From: Druceiella hillmani
Lineage: Eukaryota; Arthropoda; Insecta; Lepidoptera; Hepialidae
Length of the DNA: 64,000 bases
Direction of reading: 5' to 3'
NCBI GenBank assembly: GCA_039881145.1
Contig: JAYKKI010000037.1
Location: forward strand, 13,403,501 to 13,467,500
The position numbers were made by a program, and so were the translations under genes. Below, piece by piece: positions 11,373 through 25,244 of the stretch. The notes beneath the pieces were generated by a model. That model had not been told where the DNA came from. It worked only from the letters and a program-made list of their open reading frames with translations, and ran no database searches. How positions within the stretch are numbered: position 1 is the stretch's first letter; each line of letters opens with the position of its first letter.

Positions 11373-12158
11373 GTACGTAAGTGTAATTCGCAAGAATGCT
11401 ATCATGAAGTTTTTAGAACCAATATCGTAAATGCAACAACCAATAATCGAAATGAATAAATAAATTTAATAACAAGCCAAATTAGTTACTATACAAATAT
11501 AGAGCATAAAATAAGAATAATTACAATTTTGTTGATTGCGCACTTGTTCGTTTTTTTTAAATTTTTTTATAAATTTGTATCCGTTCTTCTTGGCACTTGC
11601 ATCAGGCTTTTATAATAATAAGTTTAGAAGCCAGAAAAAAAATAAGATAGAAGCCAGAAAAAAAAATAAAAATCCAAAAAACACGCTCAATATCATATTA
11701 TTATTCCTTTTGACAATGCCTCCTACTCCTTCACCATCCCAATATCGGTTCTCTTTAAAACACTCATTTAGAGGATCAAGCTTATAATTCTGTTCTCAAG
11801 TGTGGCGCACTCTTTAAAAAAACAAGTGTTGCTTGGTAAAGATGTTAATTTTAAATCAAAAATATTATCATTATCTTTACATAAATATTATCTTTACTTA
11901 GTCTATTACTACGAATGTATAAGGTGTCCTGTACAGTTTGAATAAAGAGCTTTATTTTTATTCACACATCTTAAATTAGGCGTCCAAGAAATTATTTTTT
12001 ATTTTCTTTTGAGATTTAATTATAAGTCAATTCAAGAGAAAATATCATTTTTCTTTTTAAAATTTTGAGCACACTCAACAATTTATCACAATGAATTATA
12101 GACATTTTGTGCATTATATATATAAGTGTTTTACAACACCCATATTTACCATAACAGT

Positions 12159-12273
12159 ATTTAAATTATAAAGTGAATGCAAACAAAATACATCCACTGC
12201 TTCTACCATTAAAAACAGTACAGTATCAATTATATTCATGTTTTTAAACAACATGGTATCGTAAATATGTAGC
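12159..12273 (+). repeat. Local direct repeat, copy 2
   Basis: Partner of 10918-11035, 1.24 kb away, same orientation, with small indels. Confidence 0.8.
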
Positions 12274-14118
12274 AATATAAAAAATCAAATAATATTTTGG
12301 AAAAACAATTATATACATATATTAAAATCTTTGTTGCTACACTCCATTAAACCAAGCAATTATCAGTACATTGAAGCACTTCACAATCGCAATTATTGTC
12401 TTACCACAATATTAGAAAAGATGTAAATCCATACAAATAATACACACCCATGAATTATCCGCTGAAAAATCATTAATCATAAGGAGAAAACGCTTTGTGA
12501 AGACACTTAGAAAATATTAAAAAAATAAAATACCCAAAATCTTAGAAACAAACATCTAAATAAATTCTCATATTAACAAAACAAAAGTCAGCTCTACAAA
12601 ATTAAGGTAACAATTCAGAAAACAATTTCAGAAAATTTAATTATAATGTCTATTCCATTTCATATGGAATCTAATCTCTATTCCATTTCCATATTCATTA
12701 TAATCCCTATTTAATTAACACTCTAAGATCTTGAAAACTAAAACTTTTCACCAGCATCAGTAGTTTTAGCAATAACTAGTGCTCTGAAAGTGTTAATAAC
12801 AGTGTAACATCTTATTTGAAGACATATCATTACTATCCGATTAACAAATTGCAGACAATCACCAGACGTTGGACGAAGCGCGTCCAGCGTCCTCTAATAA
12901 CAGGGCGGGATGGCTAAGTCTGCTGAGAGCACCGCATTGTCATTGAAAGCGTGCTGTTCCCACTGAGTTTAATGAGAATATAAGTACCGAATCACTTGCG
13001 CCATTAGATTATTATGTAGTTTTTGTTAAATAATTGAAGGCACGAACTTTATAAATCTCGTGCATATATATTATGACAGCAAACATTCACGTTGTGATTG
13101 CGCAAGGAGATTTGAATTTAGAATTTATGCATTAGTATCGCCCGGATATTATTTATTTAGCATAAACTACATTATTATAAGTTGCCTTTAATTACATACT
13201 CTGTATTGAAACCTTTCTATTTGGAGATAACTAATCTATTTATAATGCTAAATCAAATGTCATTCGTCTTTTTCATTTCTTTACAAATAACAACAGCCAA
13301 ATCGATTTTAATATATAACGTGTTGCTATATTTGCCGTGATTCCTTCTGGTGGCATAAATATACAGCAAAAAATGTATTGGATGGTTGCAAGAGGTCATT
13401 TTGTTTCATATAGATTTTTATAATTTTCAAAATAGGCCTCCAACTGTCTGATACAACTATTGATTAGTATTTAGAGATCTTACTGTAGCTACTTCATTGT
13501 AACTCAACACAATGTACATTACACTTGTGCAGATTGTGTTATGTATAATAATTATATACAGTCGATTATTACTGGTATTGTCCTTTGCACATTATCCAGT
13601 TGTACGAATTAATTTCATCATTCCTTGCGTCCTTATAATAAATGTAACTTGGGTCATCTCCAACTTTTTTGTTCCATTTTTTAAGCAATGCGTTTTTTAA
13701 ATTTATGGTTTATTTAAACTCGCTATAAAGCACTAATTAACAAGATCACAGAATAGGGTTTCTAGAGCTATCTAGAGATATACTTTAGAGATATATCACA
13801 GGTTTGAGCCTTGGCTATGAAATGATTGTCTGTAAAAAAATCTATATAGATTTTGTATTATTTTTATCACATTTTACTGATATTTCAATCATTGAAATAA
13901 TTTTAGAAAATCATAACTAAGGTTTGATAAAATTCAAACTTTAATAAAGAGTTACATCCTAGAAACTGTGTATAGAAAGTTTTAAATTCCTAAATATTAC
14001 AAAATCTTAGGTGTTCAAGCTAGATGAATTATGTCAATAAAATGAGTATATTTAAACTATAGATAAATTCTTAAATAAAGTAGTGAAATGGCATCAAACG
14101 CAGAAACTCAGTGATCTT
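12274..14118. other. Non-coding stretch
   Basis: No gene is supported. A GC-richer patch at 12850-12960 includes the small palindrome TGGACG-AAGCG-CGTCCA. The frame at 13512-13700 is rich in Ile, Leu and Val and looks like chance translation of AT-rich DNA. Confidence 0.4.
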
Positions 14119-14915
14119 GCTTAGATTATTAGCGGCGGCCGCTGTACAGTACTCGAAAAAAAAACATTCCGACTAGAAGTTACTTGTAGTTTCATACTTC
14201 GCAAGGTGAGAATAAAGTTTTTAATTTAATTTAAAATTACACGTACCGGTAGCATTCGATTTGAGCGTTCGAACTACAAATGATGCATTAAATTGCGGAC
14301 TTCACTTGAATACCATAAATTAAATATTCATAAATACATGGATTTAGCTTTAGCTATAAATTTAGATTTAGCTATAAATAAACTCAAGCAATAGCCAATT
14401 TTTTTTTGAAGTAAAAAAGGCACCACAGCACATTTAACAGAACTTTAGCGATATGTCTTAGATTATTAGCAGAACGCCCGCTGTATAATACACGCTGTAT
14501 ATTATTCCACTACAGAGAGCGCGACAATGCGCGTAGAGTTTTGTTACAAAGCATGCGCCTTAACATTACAGTAGAATCACGCGGAGCCTTAGAACATGGG
14601 TTCTTTAGTCACCGAGACTTGGTTGAAAATGGATCGATCTTTGAGTCTTTTTAGAGCGTTCGCTAAATACGTTCTAGAAAAAAACGGAGTTATTAAATGA
14701 CTCACTGAGTAGGGACAGTACTTAAACTTTTTGGGTGGAAGCGCTGTGATTGTAGATACGGGACACTGTTAGTGGACGATCGATGGTACCCTCTTTTGTA
14801 CGATGAGGGATGTTACGGGTCCCCGGAGGGGCCCTGAGACAACCCGGGTGGAAATGGCGGGAATAGTGTCTGTATAATACTCGAAAAAGTAAACATCCCA
14901 CATAAATTGAAGTAT
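14119..14915. other. GC-rich island with a repeated motif, origin unknown
   Basis: The base composition rises well above its surroundings, especially at 14500-14870, where CCCCGGAGGGGCCC and AACCCGGGTGG occur. The word CTTAGATTATTAGC appears at 14119-14133 and 14457-14470, each followed by a CGCTGTA word. A related CTGTATAATACTCGAAAAA occurs at 14871-14888. No frame of useful length or known motif was found on either strand. It could be an old mobile-element body, an unannotated non-coding exon or a CpG-rich regulatory island. Confidence 0.4.
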
Positions 14916-15879
14916 CTTAGTATTCTTACTGTTTGTATTAATAATAAAAATAAGTTATTTCGAAAAAAAATATAAAAACTTAACCTCTGAAAAATGGGAA
15001 AATAAAATATTATTAAAATTTGTCTTAAGTCAAGGAAAGTATTCCTCTTTCCTTAAACTCTTCAAAAAGTCTTAAATGGAATTACCAAGTTCGATAAATA
15101 TAGTTTCGATAAATTTTGTAAATACAGCATTTATCTCGAAAGCAAAATGTTTTAAACACTTCTAAACAAGTTAAGTAAACAAGCAAGATATCCACGTCTG
15201 ACCAATAAGCAGGCATATACTAAATTTGTTTCACAAGAATCTATTCTTATAATTCTCAAAAAAAGATTGTGAAACTATATTAGAAAAATGTCATTTACCA
15301 CTATACTAAAAATTAAAAGAAGCGGTATGTATGAACTGGCTCCAATCGAGTCTAAATTAAAATGTTTTAGTCGCTTTAAAATAAATTTTGTGTTAGTTAA
15401 TTCTTACATTAATCATTTGAATTAATTCCATTACACTTAGAATTTGAAAATAACTGAGATAAAATGAATTTCTGAAAAATATACCAAACTCCTTAAAAAA
15501 CTTTTTAGACATAGAGAAGTACAATTTTCTCTTCAAAATTTCATATTCAGAATATATTTTATATGATAAGAGAACAATTCTTTTAAAAAAATAAATAGTT
15601 TCTCTAGATTTCTTCAATATTGTGACTTAAGTAGCAAATTCTGAATCCTGTTTTTATTACAACTATTTTCGTTTTTATTAGACCAAATATCACACAAAAA
15701 ATATTTTCTTACTCCACTTCCTATAATATATTTATACTTTATAAAATCGAAAACCCAGTTTATAAATTAAAAAAATTAAAATTAAATATGAAATAATTAC
15801 GAAAATTCGCAAATAAATGATCGATAAAGCAACATATAAAAAATAAACAATTTTAATGTACATAGGCTAATATAAATAC
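14916..15879. other. AT-rich stretch, nothing recognised
   Basis: No gene, repeat or RNA gene was recognised. The minus-strand frame at 15393-15617 is Lys/Phe/Ile-rich and probably chance. Confidence 0.4.
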
Positions 15880-15904
15880 GAATATATATGCATACATATA
15901 TATT

Positions 15905-15981
<77 letters not shown>
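15880..15981. repeat. Compound (TA)n(TG)n(TA)n microsatellite
   Basis: Two TA runs flank a short TGTGTGTGTG block. A dispersed-repeat fragment lies immediately downstream (16060-16175). Confidence 0.95.
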
Positions 15982-15982
<1 letters not shown>

Positions 15983-16059
15983 CCAACGTCTCTCTTTCTG
16001 TCTATTCGCTTATATCTTCAATTCTACTGGATTAATTTTTAATGTGTTCATGTAATAAA

Positions 16060-16175
16060 CATTAATTTTGCAGGCTGTTGAAGTTGCTGAGACAGGGGGC
16101 GGGTAAGTGATTCTGTCGCTAAAGTTCAACATCACAATTTCCACGTGAGCGGGGCTGTGAACAAAAGCTAGTATA
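16060..16175 (-). repeat. Fragment of insect dispersed repeat
   Basis: Read on the minus strand the segment begins ACTAGCTTTTGTTCACAGCC and continues into GCTCACGTGG. This is the start of the same class of repeat as 8055-8490. On the plus strand it contains a splice-acceptor-like TTTTGCAG and a donor-like GGGTAAGTG 29 bp apart. Those are listed as a finding but are more likely incidental to the repeat. Confidence 0.45.
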
Positions 16176-17479
16176 CTTATATAATTCAATATTCGAAATA
16201 AAAATCAACTATAACGTATCAAATTCGACTAATTTTTTTTAAAAAGCCTTTGAACGATATCATCCATAAACCCTTATTAAAAAACAATATTAAATTTTTC
16301 GTTATACACTAAGCGCTACATAATTTTTTAAATTTTAATTTACGTTTTTATATTAGATAGATTAGATACAATTTTATATTAGATATTAAACCGTAATGTT
16401 AAACCTATCGACTGGAAGCGCAATAATGCTAAATACTCAATTTAATCCTGATTTCACTCAAGTGAAACGACCCATATAAACATAAAGAAATTACTAAGTG
16501 AGTAAACATACCAATAATATATGTAATATGTTTCTTAGTAATCACTGAAAAGGCGTTATCTTACTTAACAAACGACTTCTAAAATACATAAAGATTCATT
16601 AAGCAAACAGATCTTAAACTAACAGTGTATACGATATATGCGCAAAAACTGTCTCAAGCTAATGGAGATTATGCAAAGAAAAGCGACACAATGTGGACTA
16701 TATTCAATGAAGTATTGCAGAGCACCGCGTTAGTAGGCGATACGCAATTAAGATAAAATCCCAACGTACAAAATTGTTAAGGAACATTGCTTGCTTAACG
16801 TTGGCTTTGAAGCCGTCATTCTGGAGGATGTCGTGGGTTAGAATATTATAACGCGAGTTACCTAATTCAGATATGCTTTACAAGACATTTACGTTTGTAC
16901 CAACTATTCATAGAACAGCAGACAGAGCTGACAGTATTTATTATTTAAGTCCTTCACGTTTTTAATAGTTGTTTTCGTCGCCCACATAAGATGTGACCAA
17001 TTATGTAACTAAACAGCGAGCAATCTCCATGTTTATAAAACTCGTTTTCATTGGTACGACGTAAATGAACATCAAATAAGTATAATAGAAGGTATCAAAA
17101 TACTCTTAAATGTTACGTAAAATAACCCTAGAAGCTATATTTCTTCATACATTTATAACTTCCTCAATGCGCCTCATAGTAATCTTTATTGAAATTTATA
17201 CATATAAAACTTAGTAAATTTATAGTATTTTCGAGTAACATGGAGTAATAAATATTACTATTTTAGGTTTATATTAAAAAAAATCTGTCAAACACGAGTC
17301 GAAAGACGGTTCCGTACACATGTAAGCACTCATAAACATTTAAACGTGCATAGTAACTCTATTAAATTATTGACAAATTTTAGTTTTTATGCAAAATTAA
17401 TACTTTTCATCGTATATCTTTCACGAAAATAAATTTTTGCTTCGTATTTCTTTCACATAAATAATATATTGTACATATT
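16176..17479. other. AT-rich stretch, nothing recognised
   Basis: No gene or repeat was recognised in this stretch. Confidence 0.4.
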
Positions 17480-17880
17480 TAAAAAAAAATATGATATCTA
17501 TAATAATCGTTATAGATTTCTTCCAAAATTTGTGTAGATTTGCAGAAACCGATATTTTTTATTATTTCAGATTGTGTAGTTCCGGAAATAAGGGATGTAC
17601 CCTTATTATATTATACTCTGAAGATATAATACCTAAAATTATGAAAAAAAACTATTTATGTTATCCTTATAAATATGCCATATCAATGAAAACGATAAAT
17701 AAATATGCCTAAAATTTTCATATCATTTTTTTTAGTGTATTGAGATATGTGCAGATTAACAAAATTTTCAAATTTCCGCATCAAACGGTTTCAGGGAAAA
17801 ACGGCTGTGACAGACAGACATTCCGACAGATATATGACTGTTCTTATGAAGATTCCATTTTTCCTGTGACGTATCAAATC
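17480..17880 (-). repeat. Dispersed 'GGAACC' repeat, minus copy
   Basis: Read on the minus strand: ATGGAATCTTCATAAGA, TGTCTGTCTGTCACAGCC, GAAACCGTTTGA, then a CTGCACATATCTCAATA block. This parallels the order of blocks at 44790 down to 44480 and at 49040-49200. It is non-coding. The 73-codon frame on the opposite strand (17491-17712) lies inside or next to the repeat and is not called. Confidence 0.6.
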
Positions 17881-20800
17881 CTGACACATAGTTTTTACAC
17901 TTAATTAATTTTACAAAAACTGTTAAGCGCATATCGAGCCATACATAAAGTATCGTTCTACATCTCTTGAAATTACGGATGAAAGTTAGTCAACTTAATT
18001 CTAATTAAATGCATTCTTTGAAATTTATCAAAAATTTTAAAATTAGAGGAACGGACCAATTGCATATCATTTTAGAGCTTAATGTGTCGTAAACGGAGAA
18101 ATGAATGGTAAATATAACCTCATTTTGATTTTGAAAGCCCTAGCCGATGGGAAAAAAGTTCTCTTCTACTTTACAATTATTAAGGGGTACATTTATATTT
18201 TGTTAAAACAGTTAATGAGTTTTGGTTGCAAAATGTATATACTGTAACATCACTAGCTTTAACTCTCAGAAATATAATAAACGTTTTCGCCGATATCGAT
18301 TGAATTTAATACTATCATACACTTTAAATAAACTTCAAATTTATTTAAAGCGCATGATTAAAATTGTTTTTGTTTTTTTATTTAAAGTGCATGTTTAAAA
18401 TTGTTTTTGGACGGAAGATGCATAATGATTTTTTAAAATATTATAAAATCAAACATGTTCTGCAAATAACTATGCATAGTAATTGTTTTGATAATCATGT
18501 TTGTTCTCTGATTCGTTATAAATTAATTCGCAAAATATTGTTTTCCAAAATAGGCATTCTCTCCAAAGCGTCAATTAATTCTGTAGAAATAAACGTCACT
18601 TCTTGTTAGCTCATAATTTATAGACAATATCAACATTAAAATATATGTATGCGCGTATGTATTCAACATCATGTGATTTCAATAATTTCCTTATGGAAGT
18701 TTTTTTATCACAATTTAACACCAAGTTATAATGTCATGTTTTTTATAGTGAATAAATAAGGCCTTGCAAAAATAAATATATTCATAATTTGCCATGAGTC
18801 ACGAGATTTTAACTTCCAATAATTAAAACATACCAGCTATATATAACTTGTTATGCAGAATACACAAATGATCTCTTTAACTCAAAATTTAATATCTTAC
18901 TGACTAACAGTCGCGGCATCACAACTTTGAAATAATTTATTCCTTATTAAACCTGCTTCAATCAGGATTTTTTAAAAAAGACAAATTATTTATAAAACCA
19001 GCCGCTATTGTATCAAATGAAACCGATCGTTGACATTAGGATCGTTTGACACACACACGTGTAAAGTAACTTTTATACGGGGTATCTGTTCTCAATGAGT
19101 GTGAATAATAGCAAAGAAGAATTAAACATAGAACCCACTTGTATACATAAGGTAAAATCGTGAACCTCAAGATATTTTTAAATCGTTTGGAAAACTAAAA
19201 AGCAATTATGAAAAACAATTCTAAATCACGACTATAATTTATTTAATAAACATTTCTTATGTCTTATAAATCCAACAAAATTCTTAAAGACTAGGCACGC
19301 GAAGCTTCATCCAATACACAGAATATAGTTGTAGGGTCAAAAAAATAGGAGTAAGCAAATTCTCATGTTGAGATAAGAAAATATACTGCTAATTAGGACA
19401 TGCACTTTGCTTTATTGAACGATGAATAAAAAATGTTGTTATGACCAACTCAACATTATTAGCTTTAAATAAAAAAAAAAATAAGCTAGAACAAGTAACA
19501 AAACAACGTATTTCCATTTATGCTATTGGAAATACTGTTTGCTCCAAAATAATTTGAGATTTTTAGGGCATAGTATATCAAAGAGACAATAAAATTGCCA
19601 ACCAATGAGATCATAGGGTGTATGTGAAGAATTTTAAATACGAAAATTAAAAAAAAACAAGTATTATTATTTTCAAAGTAAGATGTTATTTATCATATAC
19701 AGAATAAATATTATAGTTGAAACGACAATTATACATCGTCCATATCATTATAATTCCAGTGCACATTTATACTATACACGACCGTTCGACGTTCCTCTCG
19801 TTCGGCAGTACTCGGTATACCGCCGAGTATACCCAAAGCGCGTCACGGTCGTGATCTTGTTGCGAACTCGCAATTATTTCCGTGAAAAAATTAACAAGAT
19901 GAGCCGAAATAATTCTTCACTTCAAAAATAATGTACATCCACAAACTAAAGTGGGAGCCACCAATTTGTTTTTAGCGAACCTCGTCGGGTCTTTGAAAAG
20001 GAATTTGTGATTCAATTTACCATTTTTAATTTTCAAACTCCATTTATAAATATGTTCATTATGTGCCCGCACTCTCTAAGTCAAACTTTCAATCGTGGAT
20101 TTGAAAAATCTGAAAAAAATTACTAGCATTGGTTAGAAACCAGCATTTGTTTAGAACGTTCAAATAAAGTTATTTCGATTACCTTCAAAAACTCCAAGAG
20201 ACAGGTTACTATGTGTCTCTAATACTTCCCAACATGCATTTGGGCAGTTTTTGTTAGTCTGGAAAGTATATTTCAAAATAATCTTTCAGACTTGACGTCA
20301 TGATAAATAAGTGAAAAAAAAACACATTTATTATGTAATATCACGTTTCGTTACGTGATATCACGTGAAAAATAAATTATTGCCTAAATCGCGTAGGATC
20401 TCTTATCATCTTTACAAATTACACAATATTTATATTATCTGTTAAAATGACAGGATTTTATGAATTATAGTGTAGAAGTCGCCAAATTTTTGTGTTTTCA
20501 TCGTTTTTTTTAACTCAGTGTCATTTTTTCACTGTTAATTTTGATAGACTAAGCTTTTATGTTATGTGCTTTAAAATATATTGAACATCGATGTAGCTGA
20601 TTATTTGAATAATTTAGGATTAGTTTAATAAATATTTGTAATGTTTCCATTATTGAGATTATTCACACTGCGAGGACTTTTTTAATCTCGTTTATTATGA
20701 AACATAACTTGTCATATAGACGCTGTGTAAATAATTTCCCTCTTTCCTTCGACTTAGCAGAAACTTCAAAAAATTTATCCACATCCTAATTTTAAAAATA

Positions 20801-21690
20801 TTATAATAAGTTATTCACTGCTTTCAAAACCAACCATTTCCTTGGTGCGATGCAGGTGGGGAAAGAAATGAAAATTATTGTAGCTTACGATGTGGGCAAA
20901 AATGGAACGCGTGGCGCGCGAACTGTTACCGCCAGTCAGTGAAATTTGTGTTTTTCTTGCATTATTAAGTTAAAATAAATATGGGTTACGAAAGCTGTTA
21001 TAACAATAGCCAAAAGAGTATCTAAAAATTCTACAAATTTCCACACTCTAGCTGGAAACGAGAACGTCGAATTAAATAGATAATTATTGTAAAGAAAAAT
21101 AAATAGCAAGTTAATATATATAACGCTATTTATAATATTATTTTTTTTACATTGCATGGAGTAGCATTTTTCAATAATTAAGTTTCCACAATTTATTTAT
21201 TATTTTATTTCAATATAGCCACATAACAGGATTTGTAGTGTTCACTACATTGGAGAGAAAAAAACTAACCAACAGTCCAGTCCTAGTTATGTTCCAGCAA
21301 TATTTCCCGCTGAATACACATTAACAAGGGTTAATAAAAATGCAGTTATATTGATTATAACAATGAGATGGGGAACGTAAAAACAAAACGATGGGCAACG
21401 AAGAAACAAAAAAGAAAAAAATGCAGTACGTACTACGTTCGGAAGTTGGAAATTGATGTGGCGTGCAATTGTTTGAAAACAAGTTTTGATGTAATTAATA
21501 GGCTAATTTTTTATTTAGAATAGAAAAGTCAACATGATTAATCACATTATAGTCCTAAAATTCGTCCTTTCCCAAAAATTGTTTGTTTATTTACTTCTCA
21601 TTTTGACAGCTTCACTTCATTTACACAGCAATCACTGATTGTCGCTGTTATCGCGCGCTGCGAACACCAAAGACTATATATTATTAAAAT
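17881..21690. other. Long non-coding stretch
   Basis: No gene is supported. A GC-richer patch at 19775-19880 contains CACGACCG and, further on, CGGTCGTG as a short inverted pair, plus ACTCGGTATACC/GCCGAGTATACC. A small hairpin-forming palindrome (TATCACGT-TTCGTT-ACGTGATA) lies near 20340. The frame at 19683-19931 covers the GC-richer patch but has no recognisable domain. Confidence 0.4.
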
Positions 21691-21695
21691 TCGAC

Positions 21696-21931
21696 AATTA
21701 AATAAAACTACGTGATGTAGTATTATTTATACTTTCTTTAAGTTCTTTACCACGACCTAGGTGTCGTTGTATTACAAAATCTTCAGGTGGGCAATTTGTA
21801 TTTTCTTGAATCAAATGTTTAATACTGTCTTCCGAAATTTTGTTCGGAGTCTACTGTACATTATCGCCAATGTAACCAAATCGGCTCTTTTCGAATATTG
21901 AATATTTGGCGTTAATTTTATAGAAATTCAT
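21696..21931 (-). mobile_element. Copy C of hammerhead-bearing Penelope-like family
   Basis: On the minus strand this copy runs from a tail-like segment at 21931 (GTGATAATGAATTTC region) through about 100 bp not present in the other copies into the pseudo-LTR (21790 down to 21698). Unlike copies A and B it is not an inverted pair. The tail precedes a single terminal repeat, as expected from head-to-tail or circular-template units. The hammerhead core is damaged: CTGAAGA, the GTC triplet and the CCAC/GTGG stem are intact, but GAAA has become GACA. No target duplication was identified, so the ends are approximate. Confidence 0.6.
21698..21931 (-). pseudogene. 77-codon frame of the Penelope-like family, one stop
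   Basis: From ATG at 21931 to TAA at 21698-21700 there is one frame of 77 codons broken only by TAG at 21851-21853. It starts MNFYKINAKYSIFEKSRFGY and ends with GRGKELKESINNTTSRSFI. The first part lies in the element's tail and the last part in the pseudo-LTR, overlapping the hammerhead sequence (PPEDFVIQRHLGRG is the translated ribozyme region). The same C-terminal reading is open in both arms of copy A and in the right arm of copy B. I do not recognise a domain. It could be the fused ends of a larger deleted Penelope-like ORF, a genuine short peptide, or chance conservation driven by the ribozyme. Confidence 0.45.
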
Positions 21932-24900
21932 TATCACTTAATTTTTACCACAGGTATCTTATATATGCAAACAATATATGATTTGTTCGTTTCTCTATTT
22001 GTTGCTGTGTATTAAGCAATGATGTTGTCATGAGAACATCAGATAACACTAAGAAAATTAGATCAGATAGAATCTTTACCCAATAAAATAATTCCCTCTT
22101 TAGACGTGTCTGTATGTAATATAATTGTGAAATTAAAAAAGTATCACTATTACGGAAAAGCGTTTGTAAATACTGCTTATTTATAAATCCAATTTAATGT
22201 CATAATCAAAAACAGTTTATGGCCTTGCTATAAATAAAATTCATAGATTATAATCAAAAGAAAATATAAGAACCTAAGGTTTTTCGCTCAATGCCAGAAT
22301 GCCTCAATTAAGGTAATATACATCCTTTATGCTGGATCTTTACATTCTTACCACAAAGTAGTCAGCTATGCCATTTTAATAACGGTTGACTTATGCGGCT
22401 ACTGGAAAAGTGTACAGAACGGAAATCGACGAATTCTTTGACGACAATTTTCGCCGCGTTTTGAAAAATTAAATTAAATTTCTTGATTCCTAAAAAGTTA
22501 TCCAAACTTTGAAAAAAAAGAAGAGTCCGTTGGCCCGCATTCTGACGTGTCTGTTCGGTAAGGGAGGGTTTTCAGTTGTAACTTTAGTCGTTGTGCCATC
22601 TCCGATTGTGTATTATTTTCTATAAGTGACTAAGAATTAATTAGTGCTGGTTGTTGATTTTTCTCATCGTTATTTGTAATTCTTAACAGCATAAGTCTTG
22701 TAGTGGATAATAATACCAGACATCACTGTGATTTTTTTCTGGTTGACCTTCCCTTTTCGTGTTATGTTTCGCTTGAATCACGGTGATGAATTTTTATTGT
22801 TGACGCTTACTTTAGTTATCGTTTGCTTGTCATAGATAACATTTTCATTTGAAATTCCTTCATTTTTCGTCGATTCAACAAAACAATGCACGCCTCTATG
22901 CGAATTTCACGCTAATATTCAGTCAACTTATGAAGTACCCACTTTTCGACTTCCTTCATTTTAATATTTGATTTAAATATCCAAATGTTTTTACACTGAT
23001 ATTAAACTCTGCTGACGTTTAAGTCGACTTTAGTTTATTATTGATGACACGTGTAGAATACTGCAGGTTTAAAGCTAAATGTATTCAAATTTGGAATAAC
23101 CGCCAAAAGAAAAAGATAATTTATAGCAGAGGCTAAAATGAAAATTTAAGTTTTTTTTGACTTACGCATTATAAATAACGAATTTATTATACTCTAGTTT
23201 TTTATACAAGTATCAGTAAGTTTTAAATTTCCATAATATATTTCATATATTCGTATCAGGTTTTTTACTACTGCGAATTTTGCATGGATATTGAATATTT
23301 TGTGGATGAATAAATTTGAACTGGTATTAAATATTAATGAAATTACGGTTACCTTGATCATTAAATATACTTTACTTAACTGCATATTTAAGAATATAAA
23401 ATATCGTAACTAGATTTAAACGGACACTTTTAATTCATCTAGCTTAAAATGAGACTTAAAATTAGTTTAACTCTAAAAATTAGAATTCTTTAAATTTCAA
23501 ATTGTTTGTTGTAGTTTTTTGCACTTGGTAATACTATAAAATAAAGTTGCAAAAATATTCAATAATACAATAATATGCAATAATGCGTTACTTCCGTTTC
23601 ATTGTCGTAAACAAACAAAAATTGGAACCTGATACAAATAGATAATAATAAAAGCCTTAACCATAATCTATAATGGGTATAATAAATTTAAATTATATAA
23701 TAAATATAATTATATACATACAAATGACCGATGCATGTAACGACATTTTGGAGATCATTTGGTATAGTTTAGCAATAACAATAGAGGTATTTTAATACAG
23801 CGTTTTCATGTTCACATCTCCCCTAATGGTCAGTGAAAGAGTAACCAGGAGAATGCCCAGTGAATCAATTTATGGAGATAATAATTATTATAACCGTGGT
23901 AGATAAATTGCTGAAAGGTATGAAGTGTTTTGTTTTATGACGTCATTGGACATGAAAATTTGTATAGAAATTTCAATCTATTTTTATATCACATTCCGTT
24001 TACATTATATATATTTTTTAAATGTATAAAATGTAAACGAATATCTACGACGAGCACGAATATCTATGAACTATATTTTGGCCAAGATTGAAAACTATTC
24101 GTCGAATTGTGATCTCAGTCGTGAACGGAAATTTAGTCCATACATAAATATATTACGCATGTAAACCTTTATATAGGGATATATTTTTGAAAGATAATTT
24201 CGAGTTCCGGTATGCATGATCGGAAATTACGAAATTTCAGACATAAGAATAGCCTCAGTAGCGTCGTTTCCTTAGTAGAAATTCGCTAGAAATATTAAAT
24301 TTTAATTAACTGACAGAACCTCGCTATGATTTTATTACACAGAGATATAAATAATATAATGCGACAAGTAAACCGTACCGTGGATGAAATTGAATCCAAA
24401 GTCACGCTTTCAATTTCAATACGAGCTTGTTACATAAAGAACGGACGGCCGCGTGATGCGAAGCAAAAGGTCAAGGTCGCTTCATTCATATTGTGTTACG
24501 AGTAGTGTACCTAATAAGTGTAATGGCATCTTGTCCATATCAACATTTTTACTATATTTAAAATTGAAAAAATATTTCTACAGGTATTTTTCCGACATTA
24601 TTAAAGGTAATACCATAAAAGTGAAGAAAACAGTTTTGAACTTAGGCGGGACACACACCCGAAGAAATTTTTTAATATTTTGTAACGTTTAAAATATTTA
24701 CAATTTATAAATATAATTTTTCCGCAACATATTTTCTAGCAATATTTTAGTTTCGATATTCTTCTCATTACCACTCCGGCATTATTAGTAAGCTATTAGA
24801 TACGCATTTAAAATTATTTAAATAGAATCTGCTTGACGATGCGTCGAGTATGGTACGAGACGTGTCGTACCGGAACAAGTTGTTACTGTACTAAAGCGTG

Positions 24901-25244
24901 CCACTACTTGTCTCCATTATACACAAGATATAATATATATTCTATTATAAATTTGTATATACGTTTGCACATGTGTTTCCGTGTGCGCGTGTGTGCGCGT
25001 GTGTGGTTGTGCATGTGGAGGTGGTGGAAAATTTCCTAATAAACGTGATAGGAAATTATTTTCTATGTATCATCTGTACATTAAATACACTTATTGGTAG
25101 ATATTTATGAGCAATATTGAATGATATTGATAAATAATTACATTTTCGTTGGTGATTAAATCAATTTTATCGTTATTTTTATTTATGAATCGGGATGAAC
25201 TTCAGACAAAACATTTAGTTTACCAAAGTGAATTTCATGGTAAT

